Shown here piece after piece: positions 9,638-17,767 of a DNA stretch of 64,000 bases. A model generated the notes under the pieces. The model was not told the origin of the DNA. It made no database searches and worked only from the letters and a program-made list of their open reading frames with translations. How positions within the stretch are numbered: the stretch's first letter is position 1; every line of letters starts with the position of its first letter. This DNA comes from Chromobacterium sp. ATCC 53434 (GTDB lineage: Bacteria > Pseudomonadota > Gammaproteobacteria > Burkholderiales > Chromobacteriaceae). The stretch covers positions 4,030,001 to 4,094,000 of the forward strand of contig NZ_CP025429.1 in NCBI RefSeq assembly GCF_002848345.1, given 5' to 3'. The position numbers and the translations under genes were made by a program.

Positions 9638-10402
9638 CTACTCGGCCTTCACCACATTGGCGTTGATGCCGTCCTGCTTCAATTGCGCGCGCAAGCGGTC
9701 CACCTCGTCCTGGCGGCTCAACGGCCCCACCCGCACCCGGTGCACCATCCCCTTGTCCGGCACATTGACCGACTGGATCTTGGCCTCGACGCCCAGCAAG
9801 GCCAGCTTGGCCTTCAGGTTGTCGGCGTCGTCCTGGTTCTGGAACGCGCCCAGCTGCAAATAAACCCGTTTGGCAGCGGCCGACGACGAAGGTTCCGACG
9901 AACGTCCGCTCTTGGCGTCCGACGTTACCGCGTCGACCTGCCCCGGCAGTATCTTGTAAAAGTCGAAGCGCTGGTCGTTCTTGTCGCTCTTGGCCTGGGC
10001 CGCCGGCGCGGCCGGCTTGGGCTTGGACTCGGGCTTGGCCTCGTGCGGCTGGACCGGCGGCGGCAACGGTATGCTGTCGCCGGAATCCAGCGTCGCCTGA
10101 GGCTGCGCCTGGGCCGCCGGCTGCGCCGCAGGCGCGGCGGCCGAGGCGGCGTCGGCAATGCGGGTGCCCGGCGCCAGCAACTCGGTCGGCGGCTGCGAGG
10201 TCTCGGGCTTGTGAGCGTTCTTGGCCTGGAACGGCGCCGGCGAGCGGTTGAGATACATCGCCAGCCCCACCGCCACCGCGACGCCGACGATCAGGCCGAT
10301 GATGATGCCGGCCAGCATGCCGCCGCCGCCACGCGACGAGGAAGACGAGTTGCCGCGTCCGCGCGACGGACGAGGGGAGTTTTTCAGATCTCGATTAGCC
10401 AT
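9638..10402 (-). CDS. SPOR-domain cell-envelope protein (FtsN-like)
   Basis: The 254-residue protein has a basic, Ser/Gly-rich cytoplasmic tail and one membrane helix (~30-50, LAGIIIGLIVGVAVAVGLAM). A long Ala/Pro/Gln-rich low-complexity linker spans ~60-165. The C-terminal SPOR domain (~177-252, starting VYLQLGAFQNQDDADNLKAK) binds denuded peptidoglycan glycan strands at division septa. The architecture is that of FtsN-type or DedD-type proteins, and which one it is cannot be told here. It lies between comM and dsbA on the same strand. Confidence 0.88.
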   Translation of the reverse strand: MANRDLKNSPRPSRGRGNSSSSSRGGGGMLAGIIIGLIVGVAVAVGLAMYLNRSPAPFQAKNAHKPETSQPPTELLAPGTRIADAASAAAPAAQPAAQAQPQATLDSGDSIPLPPPVQPHEAKPESKPKPAAPAAQAKSDKNDQRFDFYKILPGQVDAVTSDAKSGRSSEPSSSAAAKRVYLQLGAFQNQDDADNLKAKLALLGVEAKIQSVNVPDKGMVHRVRVGPLSRQDEVDRLRAQLKQDGINANVVKAE

Positions 10403-10470
10403 TCACCACTACCGCTGTTGTCTGTCCGGGCGGCGACGCGCCGTCCGGGCTGGATTGATCAATTTCTTTG

Positions 10471-11133
10471 TCAGGCGCCGCCCGGCATCATGCGCCGCAG
10501 CTGGATCGCCTGCAGGACATGGCCGCGGCCGATCCGTTCGGCCTGTTCCAAGTCGGCGATGGTGCGCGAAACCCGCAGTATCCGATGATACGCGCGCGCC
10601 GACAAGCCAAGCCGCGGCAAGGCCTCGGCCAGCAGGGCCAGCGCCGCTTCATCGCCCTGGCAGTGCCGCTCCAGCTCCGCGCCCTGCAAGGCGGCGTTCA
10701 GGCAGCCCTGCCGCTGCTGCTGGCGAAGCCGGGCCTCTTCGACCCGCTGACGGACCACCGCGCTCGACTCCCCGGGCGCAGCCTGCTGCAGTTCGGCGGC
10801 GCTCAGCGCCGGCACCTCGATCTGCAAGTCGATGCGATCGAGCAGCGGACCGGAGATTTTACCGCGATATCGCCCCACTTGCTCGGGCGTGCACTGGCAG
10901 CGGCCCGACGGATGGCCGTGATAGCCGCAGGGACACGGATTCATCGCCGCCACCAGCTGGAAGCGCGCCGGGAAACTGGCCTGGCGAGCCGCGCGCGAAA
11001 TGTGGATCACGCCGCTTTCCATCGGCTCGCGCAGCACTTCCAGCACCTTGCGGTCGAATTCCGGCAGCTCGTCGAGAAACAGCACGCCATGATGCGCCAG
11101 GCTGATTTCACCGGGCCGGGGATCGCCGCCGCC
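10471..11133 (-). pseudogene. comM: comM 3' half, separated by the Tn7-like element
   Basis: This encodes the C-terminal ~220 residues of ComM, the MCM-like AAA+ helicase that promotes branch migration during natural transformation. Visible parts are the Walker B/sensor region (GVLFLDELPEFDRKVLEVLREPMESG), the zinc-like NPCPCGYHG...C segment, the Arg-finger area and the lid domain. Joining it to 34421-35265 after removing one CCGCC copy gives exactly 501 codons including the stop. The transposon's left end supplies an in-frame ATG (11155-11157), so a 228-residue fragment could still be made, but it lacks Walker A and cannot be a normal helicase. Confidence 0.95.
11129..11133. repeat. Target-site duplication, left copy (CCGCC)
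   Basis: The 5-bp direct repeat CCGCC immediately precedes the left terminal inverted repeat. It is repeated at 34421-34425 after the right end. A 5-bp duplication is characteristic of Tn7-family transposition. Confidence 0.92.
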
Positions 11134-11158
11134 TGTAATTTCTACAAATAAATGCAAA
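11134..11158. repeat. Left terminal inverted repeat
   Basis: The left end begins TGTAATTTCTACAAATA and pairs with the complement of 34396-34420 at 22 of 25 positions. Only about 30 bp separate it from tnsA, so any further TnsB sites on this side must be few or overlap the gene. Confidence 0.92.
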
Positions 11159-11188
11159 AATTAGTGAAGTTTCCGACGGAGCATGCAA

Positions 11189-11854
11189 ATGAACCATCTC
11201 CAGCGATACACCCCAGTCAGGGACATCGTCTACAACAGCCGTAGTGTAACCGGCATGGTTCCGCTGCTGGGCGACTACGAGTCTACCTTGGAGCGCGATC
11301 TCATGGAGATCCTGCGCTTCGACCCCAGTGTCGAATATTTTACCGCACAGCCCGTCACCATCGGGTATTTCGACCAGTTCGGTAAAATGCGTACCTACAC
11401 ACCGGATGGCCTGATCCAGTTCAAGCCGACAGCGTCGTTGACCCCGCAACCCGTATTGTACGAGGTCAAGTATCGTGCCGACTTCCGACAGGACTGGCGA
11501 AACCTGCTCCGCAAGTTCCGTGCAGCAAAAGCGTATGCCTTGGACCAAGGGTGGCGCTTCGAAGTTTTCACCGAGCGCGAAATTCGTACCCCCTACCTCG
11601 ACAACGCCAAATTCCTCTGGCGCTATCTGGAGCAGAGCCCGTCACCGGATACCCGTCGGCAGATTCTCCAGGTGCTCTGGGATCTCGATGAAACGGATCC
11701 GGAGATGCTGCTGTTTGCCCTTTGCCGCGATGCCAACAACCGCGCCCGGCTGATCCCCACACTTTGGCATCTGGTGGCGATCGGCGCCATCGGCTGCGAC
11801 TTGAATGCGCCGCTGACCATGCGTTCCCGCCTCTGGCCAGTGGAGGAGTGCTGA
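11189..11854 (+). CDS. tnsA: TnsA-like transposon endonuclease
   Basis: In Tn7 systems TnsA nicks the 5' ends of the element, which together with TnsB gives cut-and-paste movement. The 221-residue product has the restriction-endonuclease-like core: Glu in ESTLERDL (~31-38), Asp in YTPDGLI (D73), and E-x-K in LYEVKYR (E92, K94). A C-terminal helical domain contacting TnsC follows. The start at 11189 is preferred over the ATG at 11183 because GGAG (11178-11181) lies 7 nt upstream. It is followed by tnsB after 1 nt. It is equivalent to tniC of the Tn6022/AbaR family. Confidence 0.92.
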   Translation: MNHLQRYTPVRDIVYNSRSVTGMVPLLGDYESTLERDLMEILRFDPSVEYFTAQPVTIGYFDQFGKMRTYTPDGLIQFKPTASLTPQPVLYEVKYRADFRQDWRNLLRKFRAAKAYALDQGWRFEVFTEREIRTPYLDNAKFLWRYLEQSPSPDTRRQILQVLWDLDETDPEMLLFALCRDANNRARLIPTLWHLVAIGAIGCDLNAPLTMRSRLWPVEEC

Positions 11855-11855
11855 T

Positions 11856-13727
11856 ATGAAAACTATCCGCCCAGGCCAAGTGGTCTACTGGCGCGATCAA
11901 GCCGCCATCGTGCTGGAGCTGAAAGGCTTCTCCGATGCCATCCTGCGCACCATCGATGGCGCGCAAACCGAAATCGCCGCGGTCAGCGACCTCAGCCTTG
12001 CCCCGGCCTCGTCTTCCGATCCTACGGCCCCTCACTTGCTGGCCAAGGACAAGGACTGGAACTTGGCGGTACAGCGCTACGAGTGCATACGCCCCTTGCT
12101 GGATCTGCCCGGCCGCAGCACGCAGGACGTGCAGCGAGTGGCCGACGCCACCGGCAAGAGCCTCGTCACCATCTACCGCTGGCTCAACCGCTTCGAAGAA
12201 ACCGGCCTAGTTTCCTCTCTGCTACGCACACCGCGCTCAGATAAGGGCGGCAGCCGCTTGCCTGAGGAGGTGGAGCAGATCATTTCGCTGCAGATCCAGC
12301 ATTACTACCTGAAGCAGGAGCGGCCCTCGGTCCTCAAGCTGTACAAGCTGATCAAGCTGGCCTGCCAGGAGGCAGATCTGGATCCGCCCAATCAGAACAC
12401 GGTTTATGCGCGCGCCTACGCCATCGACCAGCGGGAGATGCTGAGCAAGCGCTACAGCCCCCGGCGGGCACGCGAGAAGTTTGAACCACTCCGCGGCCAG
12501 TTTCCCGGCGCCGACTATCCCTACGCAGTGGTGCAAATCGACCACACCAAGGTCGATGTGGTGATCGTGGATGAGGCGCACCGCTTGCCGATCGGCCGAC
12601 CCTATCTGACCGTGGCCCTGGATGTAGCAACCAAGATGGTCGCCGGTTTCCTGATGACGCTGGATCCGCCGGGCTCGCTGTCGGCCGGCTTGTGCGTGGC
12701 CCACGCGGTGATGCGCAAAGAGCATTGGCTGGCGAAACGCGACATCGTCGCGGAGTGGCCGGTCTACGGCAAGATGAGCAAGATCCACGTCGACAATGCC
12801 AAAGAGTTCCACGGCAATATGCTCAACCGCGCCTGCGAGCAACACGGGATCATCCTGGAGCACCGCCCGAAGGGACAACCGAACTACGGCCCTCACATCG
12901 AGCGTGCCTTCCGCACCTTCATGGGGGAGTGCCAGAGTCTGCCCGGCACGACCTTCTCGAACGTGCAGGCCAAGATGAACTACGACTCGGAAGGCCGCGC
13001 CTGCATGACGCTGGCCGAGCTGGAACTGTGGTTCACAGTCTTCGTAGCCTACTGCTACCACCACCGCGCGCACAAGGGCATCAACGAGGTGCCGCCGATC
13101 AAGCTGTATCACCAGTTCGTCCACGGCACCGCCGAGCATCCGGGCATCGGTCTGCCGGCACCGATCGAGGATGAGGAGAACTTCCGCCTCGACTTCACCC
13201 CCTATGTCGAGCGCACCATCCAGCGCCACGGCGTGGTCATCGATAACATCCACTATTACGCGCCGATCCTGCGTCGCTGGGTCGAGTCCGAAGATCGCGC
13301 CACCGGCAAGGGGCGCAAGTTCCTGTTCGCTCGCGACCCGCGCGACATCAGCGTGGTGTATTTCCTGGATCCAGAAACTCGCTGCTATAGCCCGGTGCCC
13401 TATCTCAATAACACCCGACCAGCCATCAGCCTGTGGGAGCTGCGCGCGACGCTGCAGCGGCTGAAGCAGGATCCAGTCAGCCACGTCGACGAAGAGATGA
13501 TCTTCCAGGGCATTCGCCGGATGCGCGAGATCGAGGCCGAGGCTGTCGAAAAAACCCGGCTGGCCAAGCAACAGCGCGCAACGGAAAAGCGCAAACGCCG
13601 CATGGCAGAGCGACGTAATGGCTGGACCGGCGTGCATGCGACGGCCATGCCGGCGCCGCAGCCCCCGGTGCTGCCGACTACCAATGACGACGATATCCAA
13701 CCCTTCAGCGATATCCAGCTCGGTTAG
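11856..13727 (+). CDS. tnsB: TnsB-like DDE transposase
   Basis: The 623-residue rve/RNase H-fold transposase binds the element's ends and performs 3' cleavage and strand transfer. The catalytic triad is readable as D229 (VQIDHTKVD), D313 (KIHVDNAKEF) and E349 (PHIERAFRTF), a DD35E spacing. N-terminal residues ~60-200 contain helix-turn-helix DNA-binding domains (SLVTIYRWLNRFEETGLVSSL). The C-terminal ~100 residues form the beta-barrel and a basic tail (KQQRATEKRKRRMAERR) that probably contacts TnsC. The SD-like GGAGG lies just before ATG. It is the middle gene of the tight tnsABC-tniQ operon. Confidence 0.95.
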   Translation: MKTIRPGQVVYWRDQAAIVLELKGFSDAILRTIDGAQTEIAAVSDLSLAPASSSDPTAPHLLAKDKDWNLAVQRYECIRPLLDLPGRSTQDVQRVADATGKSLVTIYRWLNRFEETGLVSSLLRTPRSDKGGSRLPEEVEQIISLQIQHYYLKQERPSVLKLYKLIKLACQEADLDPPNQNTVYARAYAIDQREMLSKRYSPRRAREKFEPLRGQFPGADYPYAVVQIDHTKVDVVIVDEAHRLPIGRPYLTVALDVATKMVAGFLMTLDPPGSLSAGLCVAHAVMRKEHWLAKRDIVAEWPVYGKMSKIHVDNAKEFHGNMLNRACEQHGIILEHRPKGQPNYGPHIERAFRTFMGECQSLPGTTFSNVQAKMNYDSEGRACMTLAELELWFTVFVAYCYHHRAHKGINEVPPIKLYHQFVHGTAEHPGIGLPAPIEDEENFRLDFTPYVERTIQRHGVVIDNIHYYAPILRRWVESEDRATGKGRKFLFARDPRDISVVYFLDPETRCYSPVPYLNNTRPAISLWELRATLQRLKQDPVSHVDEEMIFQGIRRMREIEAEAVEKTRLAKQQRATEKRKRRMAERRNGWTGVHATAMPAPQPPVLPTTNDDDIQPFSDIQLG

Positions 13728-13738
13728 GGAGACCCATC

Positions 13739-14629
13739 ATGAGCGCATACCCTCACCTCCACCCCAGTACGGCCGAGCAGGCCGTACTGGATGTGGCCAG
13801 CCGCATCACCTGGCTAAAGCGGCCGCGCTGGATTGGCTATCCGCGGGCTCAGGACATCCTGGCCAAGCTGGAAGACTTGGTGCACCACCCGCGCGAGGCG
13901 CGCATGCCCAATATGCTGCTGATCGGCGGCAGCAATAACGGCAAGACTAGGCTGATCCAGCACTTCGCCCAACACCACCCCGCGGAAGAAAACCCCGGCG
14001 GCGAATACATGATTGCGCCGGTGATCTACGTCCAGGCACCGCCCACACCCAGTGAGGCCGGCTTCTATTCGGGCATCCTCAATGCGCTATTCGAAAGCGT
14101 GCCGACCTCGTCCACCGATGCCAAGCGCGCCCAGGTGATTCGCGTACTACGTGGCATTCAGCTGAAGGTGCTGATCATCGACGAACTGCACAACGTGCTG
14201 GCCGGCTCGTCGGTGAAACAACAGCAGTTCCTCAACATGATCAAGTTTTTGGGCAACGAGCTGCAGATTTCGATTGTCGGCTGCGGCACCGGCGACCTGC
14301 TGCGCGCGGTCAGCGTCGATCCGCAGATCCAGAACCGCTTCCTGCCGGAGCTGCTGCCGAAGTGGCAGATGGACAAGGCGTTCCGCCAGCTACTGATGTC
14401 GTTTGAGCGCGTACTGCCGCTGCAGCAGCCGTCCAACCTGCACGAGGCAATGCTGGCTTCCAAGATCCTCGCCATGTGCGAAGGCACTATCGGCGAGCTG
14501 TCGATGCTGCTCAACCAGGCAGCGGTTTATGCTCTGCGCCAGGGTGAGGAGCAACTCACCGCGGAGACGTTGAATGCCTGCGGCTACGTCTCGCCCAGCG
14601 ACCGTACCCGCCAGGCTGCCCATATCTAA
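13739..14629 (+). CDS. tnsC: TnsC/TniB-like AAA+ transposition regulator
   Basis: The 296-residue ATPase assembles on target DNA and connects the target selector (TniQ/TnsD or TnsE) to the transposase. Walker A is GGSNNGKT (63-70), Walker B is VLIIDELHN (144-152), and sensor-type residues follow (ISIVGCGTG, ~180-188). It is shorter than Tn7 TnsC (555 residues) and similar in size to TniB proteins. It is 11 nt after tnsB and 3 nt before tniQ. Confidence 0.94.
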   Translation: MSAYPHLHPSTAEQAVLDVASRITWLKRPRWIGYPRAQDILAKLEDLVHHPREARMPNMLLIGGSNNGKTRLIQHFAQHHPAEENPGGEYMIAPVIYVQAPPTPSEAGFYSGILNALFESVPTSSTDAKRAQVIRVLRGIQLKVLIIDELHNVLAGSSVKQQQFLNMIKFLGNELQISIVGCGTGDLLRAVSVDPQIQNRFLPELLPKWQMDKAFRQLLMSFERVLPLQQPSNLHEAMLASKILAMCEGTIGELSMLLNQAAVYALRQGEEQLTAETLNACGYVSPSDRTRQAAHI

Positions 14630-14632
14630 ACC

Positions 14633-15790
14633 ATGCTGCCGATACACCCCCAGCCGCGCCCAGGGGAGATACTCTCTTCCTGGATGGTACGGCTGGCATT
14701 CACCAACGGCTTCATGCTCCACACCTTTTACGACAAGCTGCTGGGCTACCACACACCAATCTGGAGTCGCGATACAGATCGCGACCCACCGCTCCAGCTT
14801 CTGACGCTGTTGGCACGCCATACCGGCCACTCTGTAGCCGAACTGCAGACGTTAACGCTGCTCTCCCACCAAGGCCAGTTATTCGAAAAGCCGGTCACCG
14901 GTCATTGGTCCTGGGTGCGCCCGGTCGGGGTCTATCATCGTGAGCGCAAACGTCCTGGCATGCAGTTCTGTCCGCTGTGTCTAGCCCAATCTCCAGTAAC
15001 TTACTACCACCTCAAATGGCGGCTGGCTCTATACGTCATCTGCGAGCACCATCAATGCATGATGGAGGAATGCTGCCCGTCGTGCCACGCACCCATTGCC
15101 TTTCATCGTCATGGGATTGGGCGCCGAAAGATGGTTGACGATGAGTCGCTACGGCTCTGCAGCCATTGCCACTTCGATCTCGCAAGCATGAGTCCGCACC
15201 ACTACCCTTGGCCAGACAGGCCATCCTGGCAGCGGTTGCGGCACCTAATCGCGGCAATCGAGCACGACTCTTGGGAGTGTGGCCCGCGAACCCCGCCCTG
15301 CAGCCTGCCGTTTTTCATCGGTGTACGTGCCTTGATCAGCGTATTGAGCGGCCGAAACGGGTGGCAACTACGCAAGCACCTCGGGGATGCGCTGGGTGTG
15401 GAGATCCCGTGGTATCCACCTGGTCAACACGATGAGTTCGAATACCAGCCGCCCACCGCGCGCCTCATCTTGCTGCTCGCCATCGCCTGGTTGCTGGAAG
15501 ACTGGCCAACTCGCTTCCTCTCCCTCTGTACCCAAGCTCACTTTACCCGCTCCCGGCTGGCTGAACGCGTTGAACAGTTGCCGTTCTGGCTAGCCAGCGT
15601 GGCGGACACACACCTGGATCGGCGCCGCTACCTGCCCAATGCTGCAGAGACCCGGAGCGCAGGGCGATACCTGCAGGCGCATGGACTGGAGGTTACGCCA
15701 CGCGCGCTGGTCAACCTCCTGGGACTCACGCCCGACTGCATGCAGCTGGTATGGAAACACTGGGATAGGCATAACAAAGCCCTGCGTTGA
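14633..15790 (+). CDS. tniQ: TniQ/TnsD-family target-site selector
   Basis: The 385-residue protein has an N-terminal TniQ domain: HPQPRPGEILSSWMVRLAF (5-23), then a zinc-binding series with FCPLCL (C113, C116), CEHH (~137-140), CCPSCH (C148, C151) and CSHCH (C176, C179). Proteins of this family choose the attachment site, and TnsD versions bind a fixed chromosomal sequence through their C-terminal half. Because the element sits at a precise site in comM, this protein is the best candidate for the comM-specific selector. That is inferred from context. It ends just before a terminator facing the other way. Confidence 0.9.
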   Translation: MLPIHPQPRPGEILSSWMVRLAFTNGFMLHTFYDKLLGYHTPIWSRDTDRDPPLQLLTLLARHTGHSVAELQTLTLLSHQGQLFEKPVTGHWSWVRPVGVYHRERKRPGMQFCPLCLAQSPVTYYHLKWRLALYVICEHHQCMMEECCPSCHAPIAFHRHGIGRRKMVDDESLRLCSHCHFDLASMSPHHYPWPDRPSWQRLRHLIAAIEHDSWECGPRTPPCSLPFFIGVRALISVLSGRNGWQLRKHLGDALGVEIPWYPPGQHDEFEYQPPTARLILLLAIAWLLEDWPTRFLSLCTQAHFTRSRLAERVEQLPFWLASVADTHLDRRRYLPNAAETRSAGRYLQAHGLEVTPRALVNLLGLTPDCMQLVWKHWDRHNKALR

Positions 15791-15792
15791 CG

Positions 15793-15824
15793 AAAAAACG
15801 CCGATACCCTGCTGAGTATCGGCG
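15793..15824 (-). terminator. Terminator of the DUF3892 gene
   Basis: The perfect stem CGCCGATAC / GTATCGGCG with an 8-nt loop is followed on the minus strand by six T. It separates the convergent tniQ and DUF3892 transcripts. Confidence 0.8.
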
Positions 15825-15849
15825 CACTCAAAATCTCGACGTAGCAAGC

Positions 15850-16155
15850 TTACTTCAACGGCAATGCCAGCAGGTTGTCCGTCTTGCGACCATCCGCGAC
15901 GGTCTGGACGTACTTGATACGCCCGTTGCTGTGGACATGGACCCAGGCACCTCGAAGTTGTGGATTACGGTCCGGACACCACACCGAGGTATTCCCGTTC
16001 TTCTCGATGTAGGCGACCATCTGATCCCGAGTAAAGTATCCGCTTTCCAACACTCTCTTGCCGTCTTCTACGCGGTCCCACCAGAGATGACTGATGTGCT
16101 CATGACCTGCGCCACCGGCCATACGACGCGCTGTACACTTAAGTGTTATTGCCAT
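15850..16155 (-). CDS. DUF3892-type small protein
   Basis: The 101-residue protein (MAITLKCTARRMAGGAGHEHISHL start) resembles the DUF3892 family. Conserved landmarks are GxxHEHI near the N-terminus, a region beginning RDQMVAYIEKNG, and the C-terminal IKYVQTVADGRKTDNLLALP. The start at 16155 is chosen for its AAGGGG ribosome site about 8 nt upstream. The molecular function of DUF3892 is not known to me. Such proteins are common as short cargo in mobile elements. It is convergent with tniQ and has its own terminator. Confidence 0.7.
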   Translation of the reverse strand: MAITLKCTARRMAGGAGHEHISHLWWDRVEDGKRVLESGYFTRDQMVAYIEKNGNTSVWCPDRNPQLRGAWVHVHSNGRIKYVQTVADGRKTDNLLALPLK

Positions 16156-16206
16156 GTGAAGCCCCTTTTTGAAATACACTAAAAGCGAAAGTCAGGAGAA
16201 GACCCC

Positions 16207-16386
16207 ATGTCACTGCCAGAGCAGATCCCCCCCACCCTCGAATCTACGATTTCTTATGACGAATACGTTCGCCAAGCCGTCCAGGCTGCGCTGGACGATC
16301 CGCGCCCTGGCATTCCGGATGAAGAGGCCAAACACTACTTCGCCCTCAAGCGCGCCACGCTACTACAGCGTTCGAAGTCCGACTAA
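16207..16386 (+). CDS. Small antitoxin-like protein without visible toxin
   Basis: A 59-residue gene has a good ribosome site (AGGAG, 9 nt before the ATG at 16207). The segment SYDEYVRQAVQAALDDPRPGIPDEE (~16-40) resembles short plasmid-stability/RelB-ParD-like antitoxins, which carry a Y-x-x-W/Y-V-R-x-V-x-A-A-L-D-D-P-R-P core. A RelE/ParE toxin gene would be expected directly downstream, but 16387-16619 contains no credible frame. It is therefore an orphan or a remnant of a toxin-antitoxin pair. It diverges from the DUF3892 gene. Confidence 0.6.
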   Translation: MSLPEQIPPTLESTISYDEYVRQAVQAALDDPRPGIPDEEAKHYFALKRATLLQRSKSD

Positions 16387-16619
16387 GAGGCGCGGGACTC
16401 GCCCTTTAGGCCAGACGCAAGGGTTTGGCGGCCTGCTATCCATCCACCAGCTACAGCCGGCTCTTTCAGTTGAGCAATTCATAGAGCTGAGGCTACCGAC
16501 GACTTACCAGGCAACTCCGTGCAAAAAGTTGACGAGAGATTGTGACTCCATGCCAGTAAAATGCCTATCGGACAGACCTAATGCAGCTCCTTTCCCATCC
16601 ACATCATGCTTCTTGATTT

Positions 16620-17687
16620 CTAATTTTCCCATTTAGCCTTCTCATTAATTACTAAATTATAATGTTCGCTATGCTGGTGATCATTCATTTTTAAACGCCA
16701 ATGGAGATAGCTTTGATCGCCGGAGATTTTTTCTATATAACTGACTGTGGTTTTCATAGCGCCATGCAAGATTTCGAGCCCATACGGGAAGTTAATTTCA
16801 TCCGCAAACCGCAATGCATCACTTTCTATTGCCTGGAGACGGAATGCATGAGTAGGATATTGATTTATTTGAGCATCCTCGTTCATCTCCCTGACTAACC
16901 CCATACTCCAAAAATATGGCCCTACAACTAAAAGGGAAGTTGCAAAACCACAAACAATAGGGGGCAAGCTATATATATCTTCCGTAGGATCAATTGCCTC
17001 CACCCTGCAGATTTTAGTTAATTCACAAAACGCAAAAGTATCTGCGACAATCTCTCTTGCATGCCCTGCAATTCGATTAACGTCACTACGTGATTCCTCA
17101 CTTTGCAGTACTTCATGAACATTCGGCGCGACATGTTCAATTCCCAAATCATTTGAGCTGGTATTTTTTCGCCGCCAGCCATGCCTGTGATAAGCATGCC
17201 CAAGCTCATGAAGAACAATAAATCTAAATAAGTTCTTGAGATAGTAATTAAATATAAGTTTATGGTCGTCATTATGCAGCCACCAATAAGATCCATTTTC
17301 CCAATCGAATGGACTTATCTCTAACCAAAAGGTTGAGCTCCCCTTCCACGGAAGAGGAAGACTTTTATTTTCTAAAGATCCAGGCGTGGGTGTAACCGCA
17401 GAGAGCATAGAGGAAAGATTAAGCAAATGATCAACCATGCCCCGGTATACTAAAACTACTTCTACATCATGCAAGACTGCTGCTTGCCTTCTTTGGCTAT
17501 CAATAAAAAGAAAGTCAAACCCAGGTGCATACCGCAGACAAAGACGCACCCCTTCGTCATGCAAATCAGTATAGATATCGTTATCATAAAAATCTGACTC
17601 AAGAAACCCTTCCCCTGTTTTATTAAATAGCCTCTCTCTAATGCGAGTCTTTTTTTCATCAATTGTCATTTTTAAATACCACACCAT
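16620..17687 (-). CDS. Putative zinc metallopeptidase (HExxH) in the defence cargo
   Basis: The 355-residue protein has a gluzincin-type motif: HELGH at 160-164 within FIVLHELGHAYHRHGW, and a downstream REIVADTFAF (E212, D216) of the kind that supplies the third metal ligand. A hydrophobic stretch (~243-262, PIVCGFATSLLVVGPYFWSM) could be a buried or membrane helix. I do not recognise a named family. The gene lies 80 nt downstream of the helicase gene on the same strand, so it may be the third gene of the OLD-UvrD unit. Its base composition is notably AT-rich compared with everything around it, indicating a separate origin. The start could be the ATG at 17687 or the one at 17669. Confidence 0.75.
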   Translation of the reverse strand: MVWYLKMTIDEKKTRIRERLFNKTGEGFLESDFYDNDIYTDLHDEGVRLCLRYAPGFDFLFIDSQRRQAAVLHDVEVVLVYRGMVDHLLNLSSMLSAVTPTPGSLENKSLPLPWKGSSTFWLEISPFDWENGSYWWLHNDDHKLIFNYYLKNLFRFIVLHELGHAYHRHGWRRKNTSSNDLGIEHVAPNVHEVLQSEESRSDVNRIAGHAREIVADTFAFCELTKICRVEAIDPTEDIYSLPPIVCGFATSLLVVGPYFWSMGLVREMNEDAQINQYPTHAFRLQAIESDALRFADEINFPYGLEILHGAMKTTVSYIEKISGDQSYLHWRLKMNDHQHSEHYNLVINEKAKWEN

Positions 17688-17767
17688 CGACTAGCTAAAA
17701 TTGGTATTTGCGGCACCAAGCAATTCAGTGCGACAGACCTGAGCTTTTTGCCCTACAAACCAGACAT

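Noticed and set aside
10471..11157. Independent 228-residue AAA+ gene
   Set aside because: It is the 3' half of comM plus eight transposon-derived codons, as shown by exact rejoining with 34421-35265.
15787..16182. 131-residue plus-strand frame opposite the DUF3892 gene
   Set aside because: The minus-strand frame has a ribosome site, a family match and a correctly oriented terminator. The plus frame has none of these.
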